Source of the DNA: Vandiemenella viatica
Taxonomy: Eukaryota; Arthropoda; Insecta; Orthoptera; Morabidae
Assembly: GCA_031002005.1 (NCBI GenBank)
Contig: JARYHS010009186.1
Coordinates: 100,907,992-100,971,991, forward strand
Direction of reading: 5' to 3'
DNA: 64,000 bases
Positions 21,687 to 33,285 of the stretch are shown here, piece after piece. Under the pieces are notes generated by a model, which was not told the DNA's origin, did no database searches, and saw only the letters and a program-made list of their open reading frames with translations. A program made the position numbers and the translations under genes. Each line of letters starts with the position of its first letter. The first letter of the stretch is position 1.

Positions 21687-24673
21687 CCGGGTTGTTACGG
21701 ATGCAAAAATTTTGACTTCCGCGGATGCAGGTCAGGATGCGGATTACTAGAAGTTCACATCCGCGGATGCGGATTCGATGTGTATGCGATGCGGATTTTG
21801 GGATTTTAAAAGGATAATTATTTAAATTTTAAGTGCATAAATAACTGAAAATCAATTTAATTTTAACTTTTTATTTATTTAATTATATTTTTAGAACAAA
21901 ATTCCACAAGTTTTTAGTTTTACTTATGACACAACATAATTTTAAGCTTCGAGTTTCATAATAAAAAATCTTTGTTTAATAATTAAACTTAAATATTGGT
22001 GAATTATATTTAATAAATAGCAATATTGCAGCCTTCTCAGCCTCCAACCTGTTTCTTAGTGGATTATATATTAACCCTGCTCCACTAAATAGTTGTTCGC
22101 TGGGAACACTGGCTGTTGGAGGTGATAAATATCTGCATGCTAATTTGGAGAGAATTTTAAATTCACAACAGTTAACTTTCCACCAATTAAGTGGATTTTC
22201 ATCTAAATCCAGTCTTTTTTTGTTACGACAAATAACCAATTCTTTGCGGAGAAGAGCACTGTTGTCCGGTTCTCCTCACCTTCATCTTCGCTCGATGAAT
22301 CTAACATCATGGCAAGATCGCTTTTTAAGCAAGTCTTCTTACCCATACTGGATGTTCCTGGTTCAGGATCGAGAGAATCTCCCATTCTCATTCTTTTTGG
22401 TTTTTCCGCCGGCGACATAGGAGAAGCAGTGACGACATGGTCATTTACCACCTTTATTATTTCATCTTTTATTTTTTCTTCGGTGACTGGTTTGAAAAAT
22501 TTATGCTTATAGCGGGGATCTAAATATGTGAAAATTGCATATAAGTTGTTATCTTCCAAAGAAGAAAATTTCGCTGAAAAATGTGATTTCAGATTAGAGA
22601 CTGCCAACCGAATAGCATCACTTTCTCGTGGTTTTGTTAATAGTCGTCAAGTTTTTTCAAAAGCTTTTGTATGATAGGAATCACCGATGATATGAGTGCC
22701 TGAGAACTGCTCATTTCACGAGTGGCTTCTTCAAATGGTTTCAATACTTCAAGACAGCATTCTATTATTTTCCACTCTTCAGGCAAAATTGATTCAATGT
22801 TATTGTCATTGGCATAAAGACTTAATGCATCTTTTATCTTCAAAAAAGGCTCAAACATGTAGAACGAGCTGTTCCAGCGCGTCACACAATCCTCGAATAC
22901 TTTAAGATGCGGTTGATTAGGTCTGTCCTGAATTTTTTCAAGTTGCTTTTGAGCAATGGTTGAATGATTAAAATGAGTAGTAATTTTCTTACATTTTTGT
23001 TTGACGTCTTCTATGCTTTCCTGGGATCGTAATCCATGCCAAATAACAATTTGCAACTTATGAACGGTACAATCTAAATCATTTTGCAATGCTAATCGCA
23101 TTCCTCTTTTCGTGTTAGCGCCTTCATCTCGTATCATGCAATGCACTTTTTCATTTGAAATATTCCATTCAGCAAGCATTGTGTTAAATTTTTCTGCAAT
23201 GATATCACCAGTATGACGGTCATCAAAAGTCTCGCATTTTAACACAATTGACGAACGTTCAAAGTTTTCTGATACTCCGTGACAAGTTAGGCTAAGTAAA
23301 GAAATACCTGAGCTGGGATCTGTCCAAATATCAGTAGTGAACGACATGTAATCATATTCTTCAATTAGTTTTTTAACTTTTCCATCAAGTTTTATGTATA
23401 GCACACGAAATCAGTAAAAAATTTCGTCCTCTAAAATTATATTTCGGTGCTAACTCTTTCTTTTCTTTTTGTAGTACTTCCTCTAACGAAAGCTGTTTCT
23501 TGGCTTGTTGCAACGGAGTCACAATTTTACGTTTAAAAAAATACAACATAATATACACGAACCATGTACTAAATAAAAAAATAAAAATATTTATCAAAAT
23601 TCGAAGTAAAAAAAACTAAAAGTAAATAATACGCATTATAATTGAAATTTTTAAAAATAAAAAAAGCCAATGTGGTGTGCGCTTTCAAATAATTAAGTGT
23701 TAAAAGGGCTATAATTTACTAACAATAAAGTTAGAATTGAAACAACACTTAAGCATTTAATTTTAAACATAATTTGGAACTAACTTTGGATTCTTGTTAG
23801 TGCTAAAAAAAAAGCTTAAGAAAACATTTTCAATAATACCATTTTTTATTTTAAATTTAATATAGAACGTAACATAAAATCATGTGACCAAGAACAACAA
23901 TTTATTTTAGTCACACTACAATATAATAAAGTAAGGAAGGTTTTTAGATATTGGCCCTTTTAGCACCAAGTATAATGATCGTGATTTGAAATGAAAACAG
24001 TAAATTATTAATGAAATTAAATCAATTTATCTAACCGTAACTAAGTTTGTAAAACATGATTGTAATCCCGATATTCCGATATTTTCGATACATACCTGCT
24101 TCATCTTTTTTTTCTTCAATTCCTTTTCTTTAATCGCATTTGGAATAAACAAAACTCCTCCGGGTGTATTGATTTCAGGTGATTTTTCAAAGAAGTAGAT
24201 AGTGCGTCCCTTCCGCGAGTAACTTTTATTACATATCTTACACTCCAACTTCTCCGAATCATTTTTGTCTATTGTAAACTAAGTCCAGATACTGCTTTTT
24301 ATTGGTGGTGACATTTCACGTAATATTTATATCAAAATATTCATTAAACACGCAAAAAACTATGAAGTACACAGTATACACCCACTGTAACTATAATTTA
24401 TTGACAATGAGAAAAAACACAACAAACAAAACCTGTTGGATCTTGTTACCAATGTGCGCCTTCCTATTCGTCAGTTACCGAATGAAGTTAGCAATTACCA
24501 AAACAAACGCGAAGCACGTGCCACTCTGGCTCCGCCCACTTTCTTTACATGTAGTTACTTGTTGATGTGAATGTGCATCCGTAAAAATTACCCATTGATT
24601 GATGCGGATGTGAATGCGGATGCAGATGTCTGAATTAATGCGGATGCGGATGCGAATATTCGTAACACCCCTA
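21687..24673 (-). mobile_element. hAT transposon, full length, 8-bp target duplication
   Basis: An exact 8-bp duplication CTTCACTA flanks it at 21679-21686 and 24674-24681. The terminal inverted repeat is CCGGGTTGTTACG on the left and TAGGGGTGTTACG on the right (10 of 13 match). Subterminal GCGGATGC/GGATGCGGAT repeats crowd both ends (about 21700-21795 and 24595-24660), probable transposase binding sites. It encodes a ZBED-type transposase on the minus strand, now broken. Inserted into the satellite-bearing element; the pre-insertion site can be read by removing it and one duplication. Confidence 0.93.
21976..24262 (-). pseudogene. hAT (ZBED-type) transposase, frameshifted
   Basis: Pieces in order on the minus strand. 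(1) BED zinc finger at about 24140-24262: LECKICNKSY gives the C-x2-C pair, and the H-x5-H half (NHLKSIHPEE) is in a different frame, so the finger is split by a frameshift. (2) A lysine-rich linker. (3) DDE core at 22637-23404 (255 codons): TTDIWTDPSSG holds the first Asp, MIRDEGAN the second, DCTVHKLQ the C-x2-H pair, and TRWNSSF the conserved Trp. (4) A frameshift near 22640, then a linker to 22203-22607 (KSHFSAKF, DPRYKHKF). (5) Another frameshift near 22240, then the C-terminal hAT dimerisation domain at 21976-22239 (PSEQLFSGAG, NPLRNRLEAEKA). At least three frame breaks make it inactive, but the domains are well preserved, so the insertion is not very old. Confidence 0.9.
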
Positions 24674-24689
24674 CTTCACTATTCCTAAA

Positions 24690-26590
24690 CTTAAGAACAC
24701 ATATAGGTTAAATCAATATATTTGAAAGTTTGGATTTATTTAAAATTAGACGGAAAAGTTGCACGTGTATATCAGTTTTAAGAGGGGTTAAAAGGGAGAG
24801 CGGATGCAGTTTTGTAAACTAAATAAACATGATTTAAACTTATTAAAACATATGTGTGCAAACTTCCTTCGATATTGAAAAAAAAACTGTATATTTGTTT
24901 GTTGTCACAAAAACTTTAAAATAATTTTTAAAATTTAAATTCGAATATTGTGATCAGTAATTGTTCGATCGGAATCGGTCCAGTGCTGTTTAACAGGAAA
25001 CGATGTATACTCTAAGAATATGGCTATCTACTTTGGCTAATTTTCCCACCGTTTTATAGATATTTGCATCCAAATGTAGACAGTAATTTTCTAGTTATTT
25101 TAAAGTATACGTGTGCATAGTTCCATCGATATTGAATGAAAACTGTGGGTAAAAAAAAAGGGGGGGGGAAGTAAACGAAGAGAGGGGTTGGGTTTCTGCA
25201 AACAAAATGCGGGTCATATTTTCCTATTTGTTTTAAAGTATGCATGTGCAAAGTTCTATCGATATCGTATGAAAACTGTGGGAATATATAAGAAATATTG
25301 GCAAAAATTAGGATGTTGGGGTAAAGGGGGAAAGTAAGTGGCTTTTTTGAACCAAGTGTAGACAGAATTTTTCTCCTTGTTGTAAAGTATACATATTCAA
25401 AGTTCCATCGAAATCGCATAGAAATTGTAGCTTTGCATAAAGAACATTGACAATAATTATGGATGTGGAAAATGGAAGAGGGATTAAGTTCTCGTAAATT
25501 TAATGTGTACAGTATTTTTCTCTTTGTTTTAAAGTATGCATGTGCAAAGTTTCATCAAAACCGTATCAAAAGTTTGGATTTTGTATAAGAATTAAGGGGT
25601 GTAAAGGCAGAGAGGATGTGGCTTTTGTATTTTTTGTTTGGTCAGAAGCCACCATGAAAAAATACAAATATGTGAAAAGTTTCAAGATAATCAATCAAAC
25701 GGTATCGATTGTGAATTTATATAAAAAACATTAACAACAATTAAAGGGGTGGAAAGGGGGAGAGGGGTTGGTTTTTGTAAACCAAATGTAGACAGTATAT
25801 TTTCCCCTTCTTTGAAAGTATAGGTGTGCAACAGTACCGGATTAGCGACGTAGCAGGAGTTAGCAAATGCTACCGGCCTCGCGCCTACTGGGGGTCCCCG
25901 CGCATACCGGGGGGCCCCGCGCCTTCTAGGTGGCCCCACGTCTAGGATTAAATTTTAAAAAAAGCACTACTACTGCCCCTGATGGCGACAACCAAGGGGT
26001 CCTTCTTCACATTTACTAAGGGCCCCGCGCTGTTTTAATCCAGCCCTAGTATGCAAAGTTCCATTGAAATCGGATAAAAGCTGTGAGTGTCAATAAAGAT
26101 CATTGGAAATTAAGAGGGGTAAAAGGGGAAATGGGTGGACTTTGACAAACCAAACCTAGACAGTATTTTTCTATTTGTTTTAAAGTATACGTGTGCAAAG
26201 TTCCTTCAAAATCGGGTAAAAACTGAAAAACTGTAGCTTTGTATAAAGAATATTAGCAAAAATTAAGGGTAAGAGGATTGCGCTAAGGAAACCATATATA
26301 GGCAATATTTTTCCATTTGTTTTAAAGTATACACGTGCCAGTTTCCATCAAAATCGGATGGAATTTCTGGGTTTGTTTAAATTTAAGGAACGTAAAGGGG
26401 AAGAGGGATTGCTTTTTTTGGAACACATGTGTAGCCAGTATTTTTCTGTTTGTTTCAAAGAACATGTATGCATGTATACATGTGCATATTCCATCAAAAT
26501 CAGATTAAACTTGTGGGTTGCAAAAGAGAAAAGGGGGGGGGGAGGGATGTTGTTTTTTTTTCCCCAAGAAGGACAAACATTCATTTTTAT
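24690..26590. repeat. degenerate ~145-150 bp tandem array
   Basis: Each unit has TTTTAAAGTATxCxTGTGCA, AAAGTTCCATCGAAATCG, ATGAAAACTGTGGG, a G-rich AAGGGG(GA)n block and AACCAAATGTAGACAGTATT. Starts are near 24840, 25098, 25220, 25380, 25527, 25813, 26178, 26320 and 26455. Length differs through indels; the fourth unit is longer. One unit is split by the MITE at 25832-26048. A single unit plus the tail recurs at 42385-42540. Confidence 0.8.
25832..26048. mobile_element. hAT MITE (CAGTACCGGATTAG family) copy 1
   Basis: Ends are CAGTACCGGATTAG and TTTTAATCCAGCCCTA. Flanks are GTGTGCAA (25824-25831) and GTATGCAA (26049-26056), an 8-bp duplication with one change. The interior is rich in GGGGCCCC(GCGC) motifs. 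Same family as 56539-56717 and related to 53517-53773. Confidence 0.85.
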
Positions 26591-26612
26591 ATATATGTAG
26601 ATAGATCGATTA

Positions 26613-26864
26613 GTAAAGCCACAATTAATGGCAGAAACAAGAAAGATGTTAAAAACGCAATAACATTAGCGAAAAGACCACCCTTCTCCTTGCTCTAAGT
26701 TAGTTCTATAGTAATTAGAAGTTAAATTATGTTCACTTATTTATTTATTTCGTAACTTTCCAGTCATATATGTATATACCGTATATATATCATCGTAATG
26801 CATAGTTGATCTGGAGATCCCGAAGGATTGTTCGTCCTTCAGATGACAGGATTTTCAACTCGTC
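26613..26864. other. no gene recognised
   Basis: AT-rich with short TATATA steps. Confidence 0.45.
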
Positions 26865-27085
26865 ACGCAGTGCGTCCCTTGTCTTGGCTATCTAATCCAA
26901 ACCAGTTATCCCAACCGATATAGAAAACCTACAGCTTAACGTGGAATCAGCAATCTGGCATACTTCAATTACGCAGCAAGTTGTACCAGAGGTGAAAGTT
27001 TGGTTAAGGGCCTTTGAAAATACCAGTCGAGAACATGGATTCGAACCAAGGATTTCGCCTTAATCACTGAACCACCAACCGCTAA
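26865..27085 (-). mobile_element. tRNA-derived SINE (family S-B copy 2)
   Basis: The minus strand starts GTTAGCGGTTGGTGGTTCAG, has B-box GGTTCGAATCC at the right spacing, then a body with GGTATTTTCAAAGGCCCTTA, AACCAAACTTTCACCTCTGG and TTAAGCTGTAGGTTTTC. Parallel to 7795-8055 but with both pol III boxes intact. Confidence 0.75.
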
Positions 27086-28113
27086 CCCTGTGGTATTTTG
27101 AAGCAATACATTAATTACCGTACCTTACACAACATTTCATGTGGTATCTGAAAACTGATTAATGCTTAAATAAACTTCCGTTAAGATTTTTGTTTTGCAT
27201 TTCACTCTGATCTACACCTACGATGGTGATTCATCTGTTGAATATCAATGTTAAACTATGCGACAGTGAAGTTACCTTTCTAAACAGCAGGCCTAAAGGA
27301 GTAGCATTGTGTTCCAACCCTGTCTTTCTTTTATTCTCATATATGACGTCAAAAACCCATTACACTTAGGCCTACCACATGTCATGGTAAGTACACGGTT
27401 TTCTACAGATATAAAGTAACACTAGACGTACGGAAAAAACGAAATGGACACACTCTGTGTGCAATTTCTATTGGAGTCTATGGCTTATATCAGGGTAGAA
27501 CATATTATATAAATTAAAAAGGTATCAACTTCCCTTATACTATAAGTAATTTATTATGTATAATTCCCAATGGCGAATTAAAATCGTGCAAGTTTTCAAA
27601 ATCTTTGGTTGTGGTGAGTAAAATATGTTCTGTCAATTGCTCGACATTTTCAGGTGTTAGCCACCTTGTTATAAAGTGTTATCTGGCAGCTCTTTGCGAA
27701 GATTCTAGTATTTGCTCTTTGAACAAATATGTAAAAATTTGTTACAACAATCCAAAAACTAATGTCGCACACAAGAAGCAAGAACTGTTGAAAAACTTCT
27801 AGCTACCTCCTTCAAAAGTGTAGTAGTAATAATAGGAAATCAATATCGATGTGATTTGCCTAAGAAAATGAACTAACATTAGGTATCCGTAGAAGTATAC
27901 GGACATCGCTGTTAATCCTCTTTGCAGAAATAGTAAGAGGGTAGACTGGTGCGGAAATCTATTTTCCAATGGATTGGCAAAACTGCTTGGTTTTTCCTTA
28001 ATTAGTAACGTGAGAGATGAAATGTTAAGCACATTTCCCTTCGAAAACTTGCAGTGTCACAAACTGGATAACACTTTAGAAGAAAGAATATTATTCCTGT
28101 GGTTACTGGACTG
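27086..28113. other. no gene recognised
   Basis: A 65-codon frame at 27605-27802 and a 98-codon frame at 27974-28270 show no domain; the latter runs into the SINE. Nothing supported. Confidence 0.4.
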
Positions 28114-28123
28114 TAGAAAATCT

Positions 28124-28365
28124 TTTTTTTTTCTTCTTTTTTTACTTATGGTTTTACGCTTCGTCGATGTAGAAGTCATTAGGGGCGGGACGAGACTGGG
28201 GACAAGGAATGGGAAGGAATTCGCCCATGGCCCTTTTGAAGGAAATATCCCAGCGTTAGTGAAACCATGAAAAACCCAAATCTGGATGCCCAGACGGGGA
28301 TTCGAACCAGTGTCCTCCCGAATGCGACGCCACAGCGCTAACCACTAACCCACCACGCTCGGTGA
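28124..28365 (-). mobile_element. tRNA-derived SINE with TSD (family S-A copy 2)
   Basis: Flanked by TAGAAAATCT at 28114-28123 and 28366-28375. The minus strand starts TCACCGAGCGTGGTGGGTTA, with A-box GTTAGTGGTTAGCG and B-box GGTTCGAATCC, then CCAGATTTGGGTTTTTCATG, then GATATTTCCTTCAAAAGGGC, and ends in an AAAAAAGAAG-rich tail. A clean, young pol III retroposon presumably mobilised by a LINE. Confidence 0.9.
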
Positions 28366-28375
28366 TAGAAAATCT

Positions 28376-29136
28376 AAGAAGTCTCGTTTCGGATAGTGAT
28401 GGCGTCATATTTTAGTTATGATTTATTATTAATACAGTAGGTATTTATGTTGCAGTCCTAAATATAATCTTTTACAGGCTCTATGGACCGTTATCTCTTT
28501 TGAGAATAATTAAATATATCACAATATCGATTCTGCATTAGTAACAATTAATACCACTAACACATCCCCGCGCTCATTACGTTTTCTGTTTATCTGATGT
28601 TACAACTTCAGTTCTAGGTGTTCCTCAGGAAGATTTTTGGTCTGCTGATTGGGAAATAAAAATTAGGAAACCGTGAAACAGAAGACATAACAACTAGCAT
28701 TGAAATGTTCCGTTAAGCATTAATCGTCATTACGGCGACTGTCGCGAAAACATCTACATTGGCTTCGGATTACTATTCATCCAAACCAATTCCTATGTTT
28801 GGTGTATGTACACGGTCATAAACATTTTCAGATAAGTTAAAGTTAAACTAACATATTTAGGGTTAAGTACAGAGAAGGAAAGGTAACCAATTTATTCTTT
28901 TGCTCTGTTATCTGTCCGTCTGTCACAAGTCTCTAGTTCTTAAACAGAATAATTTTCAGACTGCAAATTTGCACAGTTTTACTGACACAAAATCGGATAC
29001 CTAGTATTAAGTTTTATAGTGTTTTATATCAATGTTGCTTATATATACTTCCTTAAGTTGGTGTGAGTTGATAGCGTACTTCGTCTTCAGTTAGGTAAAT
29101 TGTGTAAACACGATTTAGTCTGTAATATGAGAAGTT
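28376..29136. other. no gene recognised
   Basis: No supported feature. Confidence 0.45.
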
Positions 29137-29935
29137 GCTGGAGTTCACCACTGAATGTCAGCTTATTAGATACACAAATAAAAAACAAAAGATCAATTAT
29201 GAATATAAGGTGGGGAAAGAATTGCTTGCTGAAGACTTGAAATGTAAATATCTTGGCATTACTTTTGATACCAAGTTTAATTGGGCTGGACACATTGGAC
29301 AGGTGGTAGGAAAAGTTTTCAAAGTTCTGCACTTGTTGGAGAGAGTGATGAGGGGATGTATGGGAGAAGTAAAGGATTTGGGTTACAAAACTTTGGTGAG
29401 ACCATTGCTCGAATATGGTAGTGTAGTATGGGACTCTCATTTTACGTATCAAATACAGGAGTTGGAGAGGGTGCAAAGATGGGCTGCTAGATTTGTTTCT
29501 GGAAATTATCGCAGAATGCAATCAGTGACGGATATGATAAAGGAGCTGAAATGGGATTCATTGCAAGACAGGAGGAGGATGAGGAGGGTCATGGGAGTGT
29601 ACAGGGCATATACTGGCGATGAGGCATGGAAAGAAATTGCAATATTTATGAAAAGTAGTGCATGGAAGGGAAAGGATGACCATGACCACAAGCTGGCACT
29701 CGATTTCAGGCACAAGGGTGTGGGAAGATTCTCTTTTTTAGGTAAGGGTGTCAGGGATTGGAATGAGTTACCAAGAGAAATGATGAATAATTTACCGAAA
29801 ACTTTGAAAGAATTTAAAGACAAAATTTGTAGAGGGCAAATGTAGGTGGGTGCAGGATAGGAGGAAGATGGGTGTGTAGGGAAATTGCCCCCGGAGCCTG
29901 TGCTCCACTGCAATTAAATTAAATTAAATTAAATG
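29137..29935 (+). mobile_element. CR1/Jockey-like LINE, 3' end intact (family L-A copy 2)
   Basis: A single open frame (29135-29845, 236 codons) encodes the C-terminal part of a non-LTR reverse transcriptase: KCKYLGITFD and HIGQVVGK (after the palm), YKTLVRPLLEYGSVVWDSH, YQIQELERVQRWAARFVSG, then a conserved tail ending FKDKICRGQM. About 50 bp of 3' UTR ends GGAGCCTGTGCTCCACTGCA and an (AATTA)n/(ATTAA)n tail up to 29935, a hallmark of target-primed retroposition. Truncated at the 5' side near 29137. Nearly the same as the copy at 52174-52906, and so recent. No upstream catalytic RT (FADD) or endonuclease is present. Confidence 0.9.
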
Positions 29936-31533
29936 CTTCGTGCGCGTGCCGAAAGTCCAACAAGAAAAGAATTTTATTCTTCATTCATCATAGCAATATC
30001 AAAGATTGATACAAGTACGTGTGGTTATTATAGTCAGGTTGAAGCTTTGGACAGCCGAAGTGTTGAACATGCATATATATTAATAAATCCCTTCCTGAGA
30101 TCGTGAATTCGACTGCTATTAAGTGCATCTCTACGACCTGTGAATCGCTCTCTGATACCGTCATCTTTAAGTATACAAGTTCTCCCAAGTCCCACATAAG
30201 TCCATCTATCTTCTTATTCCAGAAACTATATCTATTCCAACCTAGTTCCCACTCCTTGCAACTGACAGGGTTACAAATCCAGGTGGTTGGGGAGACCTCT
30301 AGAGTACCTACCAATAGAGCAAATTTCTGTTGAGTTGTATGAGAGTCTCTTCTATCCTCACTCCTCTCCTGCCAATTTCTGTCAGAATTTGGGTGCATGG
30401 CAGTGCACCCGCCAAGTCGAGTCAACGGCAACACTACATACCCTTTTCTCAAAGTGATTCGGGCCATTTTTGAACCTCAGTTTCTTCGTTTGTATTTGTG
30501 CTACATGTCTCAAATTTCGGTTATGCATACATATCAGAAATCTTAGCACACGTACTAAATTTTATTTTGTTTCTGTTCTTAGTTCGGATGTTATTCGGAT
30601 GCAAACGTCAGCGATGTTGTCAATCACTGACTGACTGATGATCATCGAAACTCTAAGCTTTTTCCCATAGCCGCAGAAAGCTGAAATTTGGTACATAGAT
30701 AACATTTTACCCACATATTACAAGAATAGTCTGAAACTCGTAAATTTTCATATACCTACCCCTAAAGTTAAATCGTTTTCTACCCTAATTACTTTATACA
30801 CCTCATATTTTCACGGTAGAGTGAGCTTACTATGTTTAACTAATGTGTTTAATTTTATTTATTTCCTTTTCTTACTTTGGAAGTTAATGAAATTCAAAAT
30901 TTTATTTCGGCACAATACCCCGACATCAAAATTCCACTGTACTTCCAGTAATCCTAGAAACAAGTAATTTGTTACACATATATGGTTTCATCCCTAAATC
31001 ATAAGAAAAATCTGATATTGGAGTTTTCCTCAGTATTTAATTAATTACAATACCAAACATGAAAAATTCTGGCACTTATTAATTACTGATGAAGCTATAA
31101 ACCTGAGATTTCTGTACTATATTGAGGCAAGCAAGTTTAACCAAAGCCTTAAATTTTACTTTGTTCCTATGGTTAGTTTGGATGTTACTTGTTATTGATT
31201 TGAGGTGGTAGTTAAACCAGCGGCAATGTTCATTGCTTGGCTAGTACCGGGACATTAATTGTTTTCAGATAGTGGGGCATTGTTGGTAATCGTATAATAA
31301 TGTCTTAAATTCTGAAATGTTCATATTCACCAATTTTCAAATGGAATAATACATTTGAGAGGGGATTCATAATAAGCGATAAACTTATAGAAAGAAATGA
31401 GATTCCTCAAAATCAATTCTTTTAAAATAAGGTCAAGTCTCGTGTTCATGTAATGACTGAAAGTTATGAGATCTTCTTCTGAGCCAAGTCTACACCTTAC
31501 AGTGTGTATTCACTTCACTTTGTGAAGTGGAAT
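29936..31533. other. no gene recognised; unassigned 159-codon frame
   Basis: A minus-strand frame at 29988-30467 (159 codons) is the longest frame here without a known domain. It lacks signal peptide, membrane segment or low-complexity signature. I do not call it a gene. The sequence near 30670 (CCGCAGAAAGCTGAAATTTG) resembles text common in insect interspersed repeats. Confidence 0.4.
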
Positions 31534-31865
31534 GGTTTCTCTCAGTGTCACACATCGTTTATCTAGGAGAAAATAATCTGATGACTTTCGGTGATGGCGC
31601 CAACGATTCAGAGTGCCGAAATATTGTGTGACTATTATAACACTTCTATAACTCGGCTAGTCACCCGAGAGCATTACTTGCATAATATTTATGCTTGTCA
31701 AAGTCGAAAAAGAGCAGTGGAAATCTTGGCTTTTAAGTATTTATAAGTTTGATAAAGCAACACATTTAAGGTATTTATATAGGTTAACTAAAATATGGCC
31801 TGCATAGTGACCAAATCATCAGATTTTTTTATCGTAAATAAACGATCTATGACACCGAGAGAAAC
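31534..31865. repeat. imperfect inverted repeat, ~55-59 bp arms
   Basis: The arm at 31534-31588 (GGTTTCTCTCAGTGTCACAC, ATCGTTTATCTAGGAG, AATCTGATGA) returns inverted at 31807-31865. The spacer is about 220 bp. It could be a MITE or a hairpin-forming relic. It ends 32 bp before the HTH exon at 31898. Confidence 0.7.
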
Positions 31866-31897
31866 AATTTCATTCTATTGTTCTTTTTGTATTTTAG

Positions 31898-32029
31898 ATG
31901 CCAAGATCCAGAAAACGAACAAAAGAGAGAGGTAAATGGACCAAAGAAACGCTAAAACGAGTTTTTGAGCTAGTTCAAAGTGGCAGATCAAATAAGAGTG
32001 TACCAGCTGCGGAATTAAATATTTCATGA
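31898..32029 (+). pseudogene. Psq-type HTH exon (pogo/jerky-like), truncated by TGA
   Basis: The frame MPRSRKRTKERGKWTKETLK ... ELVQSGRSNKSVPAAELNIS is the N-terminal Psq (pipsqueak/CENP-B type) helix-turn-helix: basic start, 'KGKW-x-x-E-x-L', 'AV/LVQSGRSxKxAAxELxI'. It is the DNA-binding domain of pogo/Tigger transposases and of domesticated jerky/CENP-B-like genes. An AG acceptor with a T-rich tract (TTCTTTTTGTATTTTAG) ends exactly at 31897. After ELNIS comes a TGA where the family has an amino acid (the text then continues ITLHDHS, cf. 'S-R-T-T-L-x-x-H'), so the recognition helix is cut. 43 codons remain. No DDE core was found downstream. Confidence 0.7.
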
Positions 32030-33285
32030 ATTACTTTACATGACCATTCTTATGACCTCCCGATAATCAAACCATGCTGATATTACCTAGTAGGCACGTC
32101 AGTAGCATTCCCATAATTTTTTTAAAACAAATACTTCCCTTATTTTAACTATAAGTAAATTACTGGTATGTTGTAGATGGGGGAAAGGATTTACTGTAGG
32201 TATTTTTATGTCCTATAACGGATTTCAAAAAAGTTAAGGTAAAAAATACAAAATGAAAAATGTCTTAAGGTGTCGTCATTCCACCTGCCTACCCTGAACG
32301 TTCCCCCTCATGCTGACTGCGGTTTTCGGTGGTTTTCCACAGCCATCAAGGCAAATGCCAGGGCGTTCATCAGTCTGTTGCTCATAATTAACACATTTCA
32401 CATACAAAGAAATACACTTATCACACTCCGAACATAATTACATATTTCACAGGCTGATGACAAAACTCAGCCTCCACATAACTGCATTTTACCTGGCAGT
32501 AGGTATAAAATGCTTGGCGACAGCAAGGGCATGCAGCAGTAAAATCATAGTTCCAAATTTGACCATGCCAATGATGAATAAAAACTCATCAAAGGCAGGC
32601 AAACACAAACTGGTGAGAAATTGTGGCGAAGCAGAAGATTTATAACTGAACTTTATCTCTGAGCAGAAGTGTCAGTGGAGACAATCATTCAGGTAAATGT
32701 AGACAGGGTCCATGTTTTGATGATGACCCCCAGGAGGTTAACAGTTAAGTGCATTGAAGAAATAGAACGTACTCCAATATCACGTTCTAACACAGTTTTG
32801 TTCCCAGAAATACTTTATGCATACCGGTAGCATTGCGCAAACATGCTACTTTTTTAATGTGGTTCTTTTAGTTTAATACGTTATGCTTATGTAATTTAGA
32901 AAACGTCGCTAGCGAGATTTCATTCAGCTACTATATACTCATTATAGGTTTGTAACATTTCGAGATAAGGATGCAACATTGTACCTTTTCCTTGACGTGT
33001 TATTTGGATTGTGTCTGAATACTTACTACTTACCAGAGGATTGGAAAAGTGGGAAAGTGACGACACATTAACATAGGCTACATTTATATTTTTTAACTTA
33101 ACATCTTTTTTCTATCCATGATAGTTTATAGAAATAGCTTGAAACTTTCCTGATCATTTGTGTAATATTCTTCTAATAAAAGTATAAGGGAAGGTTTTCT
33201 TCTATTTTTTGACTGCTACCAAGTGTCGATTATTCCACAGGTACCAGGGAAATACCGAAATGGTTACTGGGCAATAACTTATCGA
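32030..33285. other. no gene; SINE centre fragment near 32300-32365
   Basis: At about 32316-32365 the + strand has GCGGTTTTCGGTGGTTTTCC, ACAG, CATCAAGGCAAATGCCAGGG, matching the central domain of the S-A SINEs without head or tail. The rest shows nothing. Confidence 0.4.

Larger units (their letters stand above)
21659..26612. mobile_element. satellite-bearing element, TACTAGCTG...TATATA ends (copy 2), nested insertions
   Basis: Starts TTACTAGCTGAACCGGCAATG and ends ACATTCATTTTTATATATAT. Its own sequence is about 1.75 kb: a short head, then tandem repeats (24690-26590). It is interrupted by a 2987-bp hAT element at 21687-24673, only 28 bp after the start, and by a 217-bp MITE at 25832-26048. 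Termini match the element at 15609-18232, yet the internal repeat is unrelated. Non-coding. Confidence 0.5.

Noticed and set aside
24690..26590. CRISPR-like array because of regular repeats
   Set aside because: Units are ~147 bp, contiguous and diverged, without unique spacers, in an insect genome.
29988..30467. 159-codon minus-strand frame as a gene
   Set aside because: No domain, no splice or start context, and it lies among repeats. Kept only as an unassigned frame.
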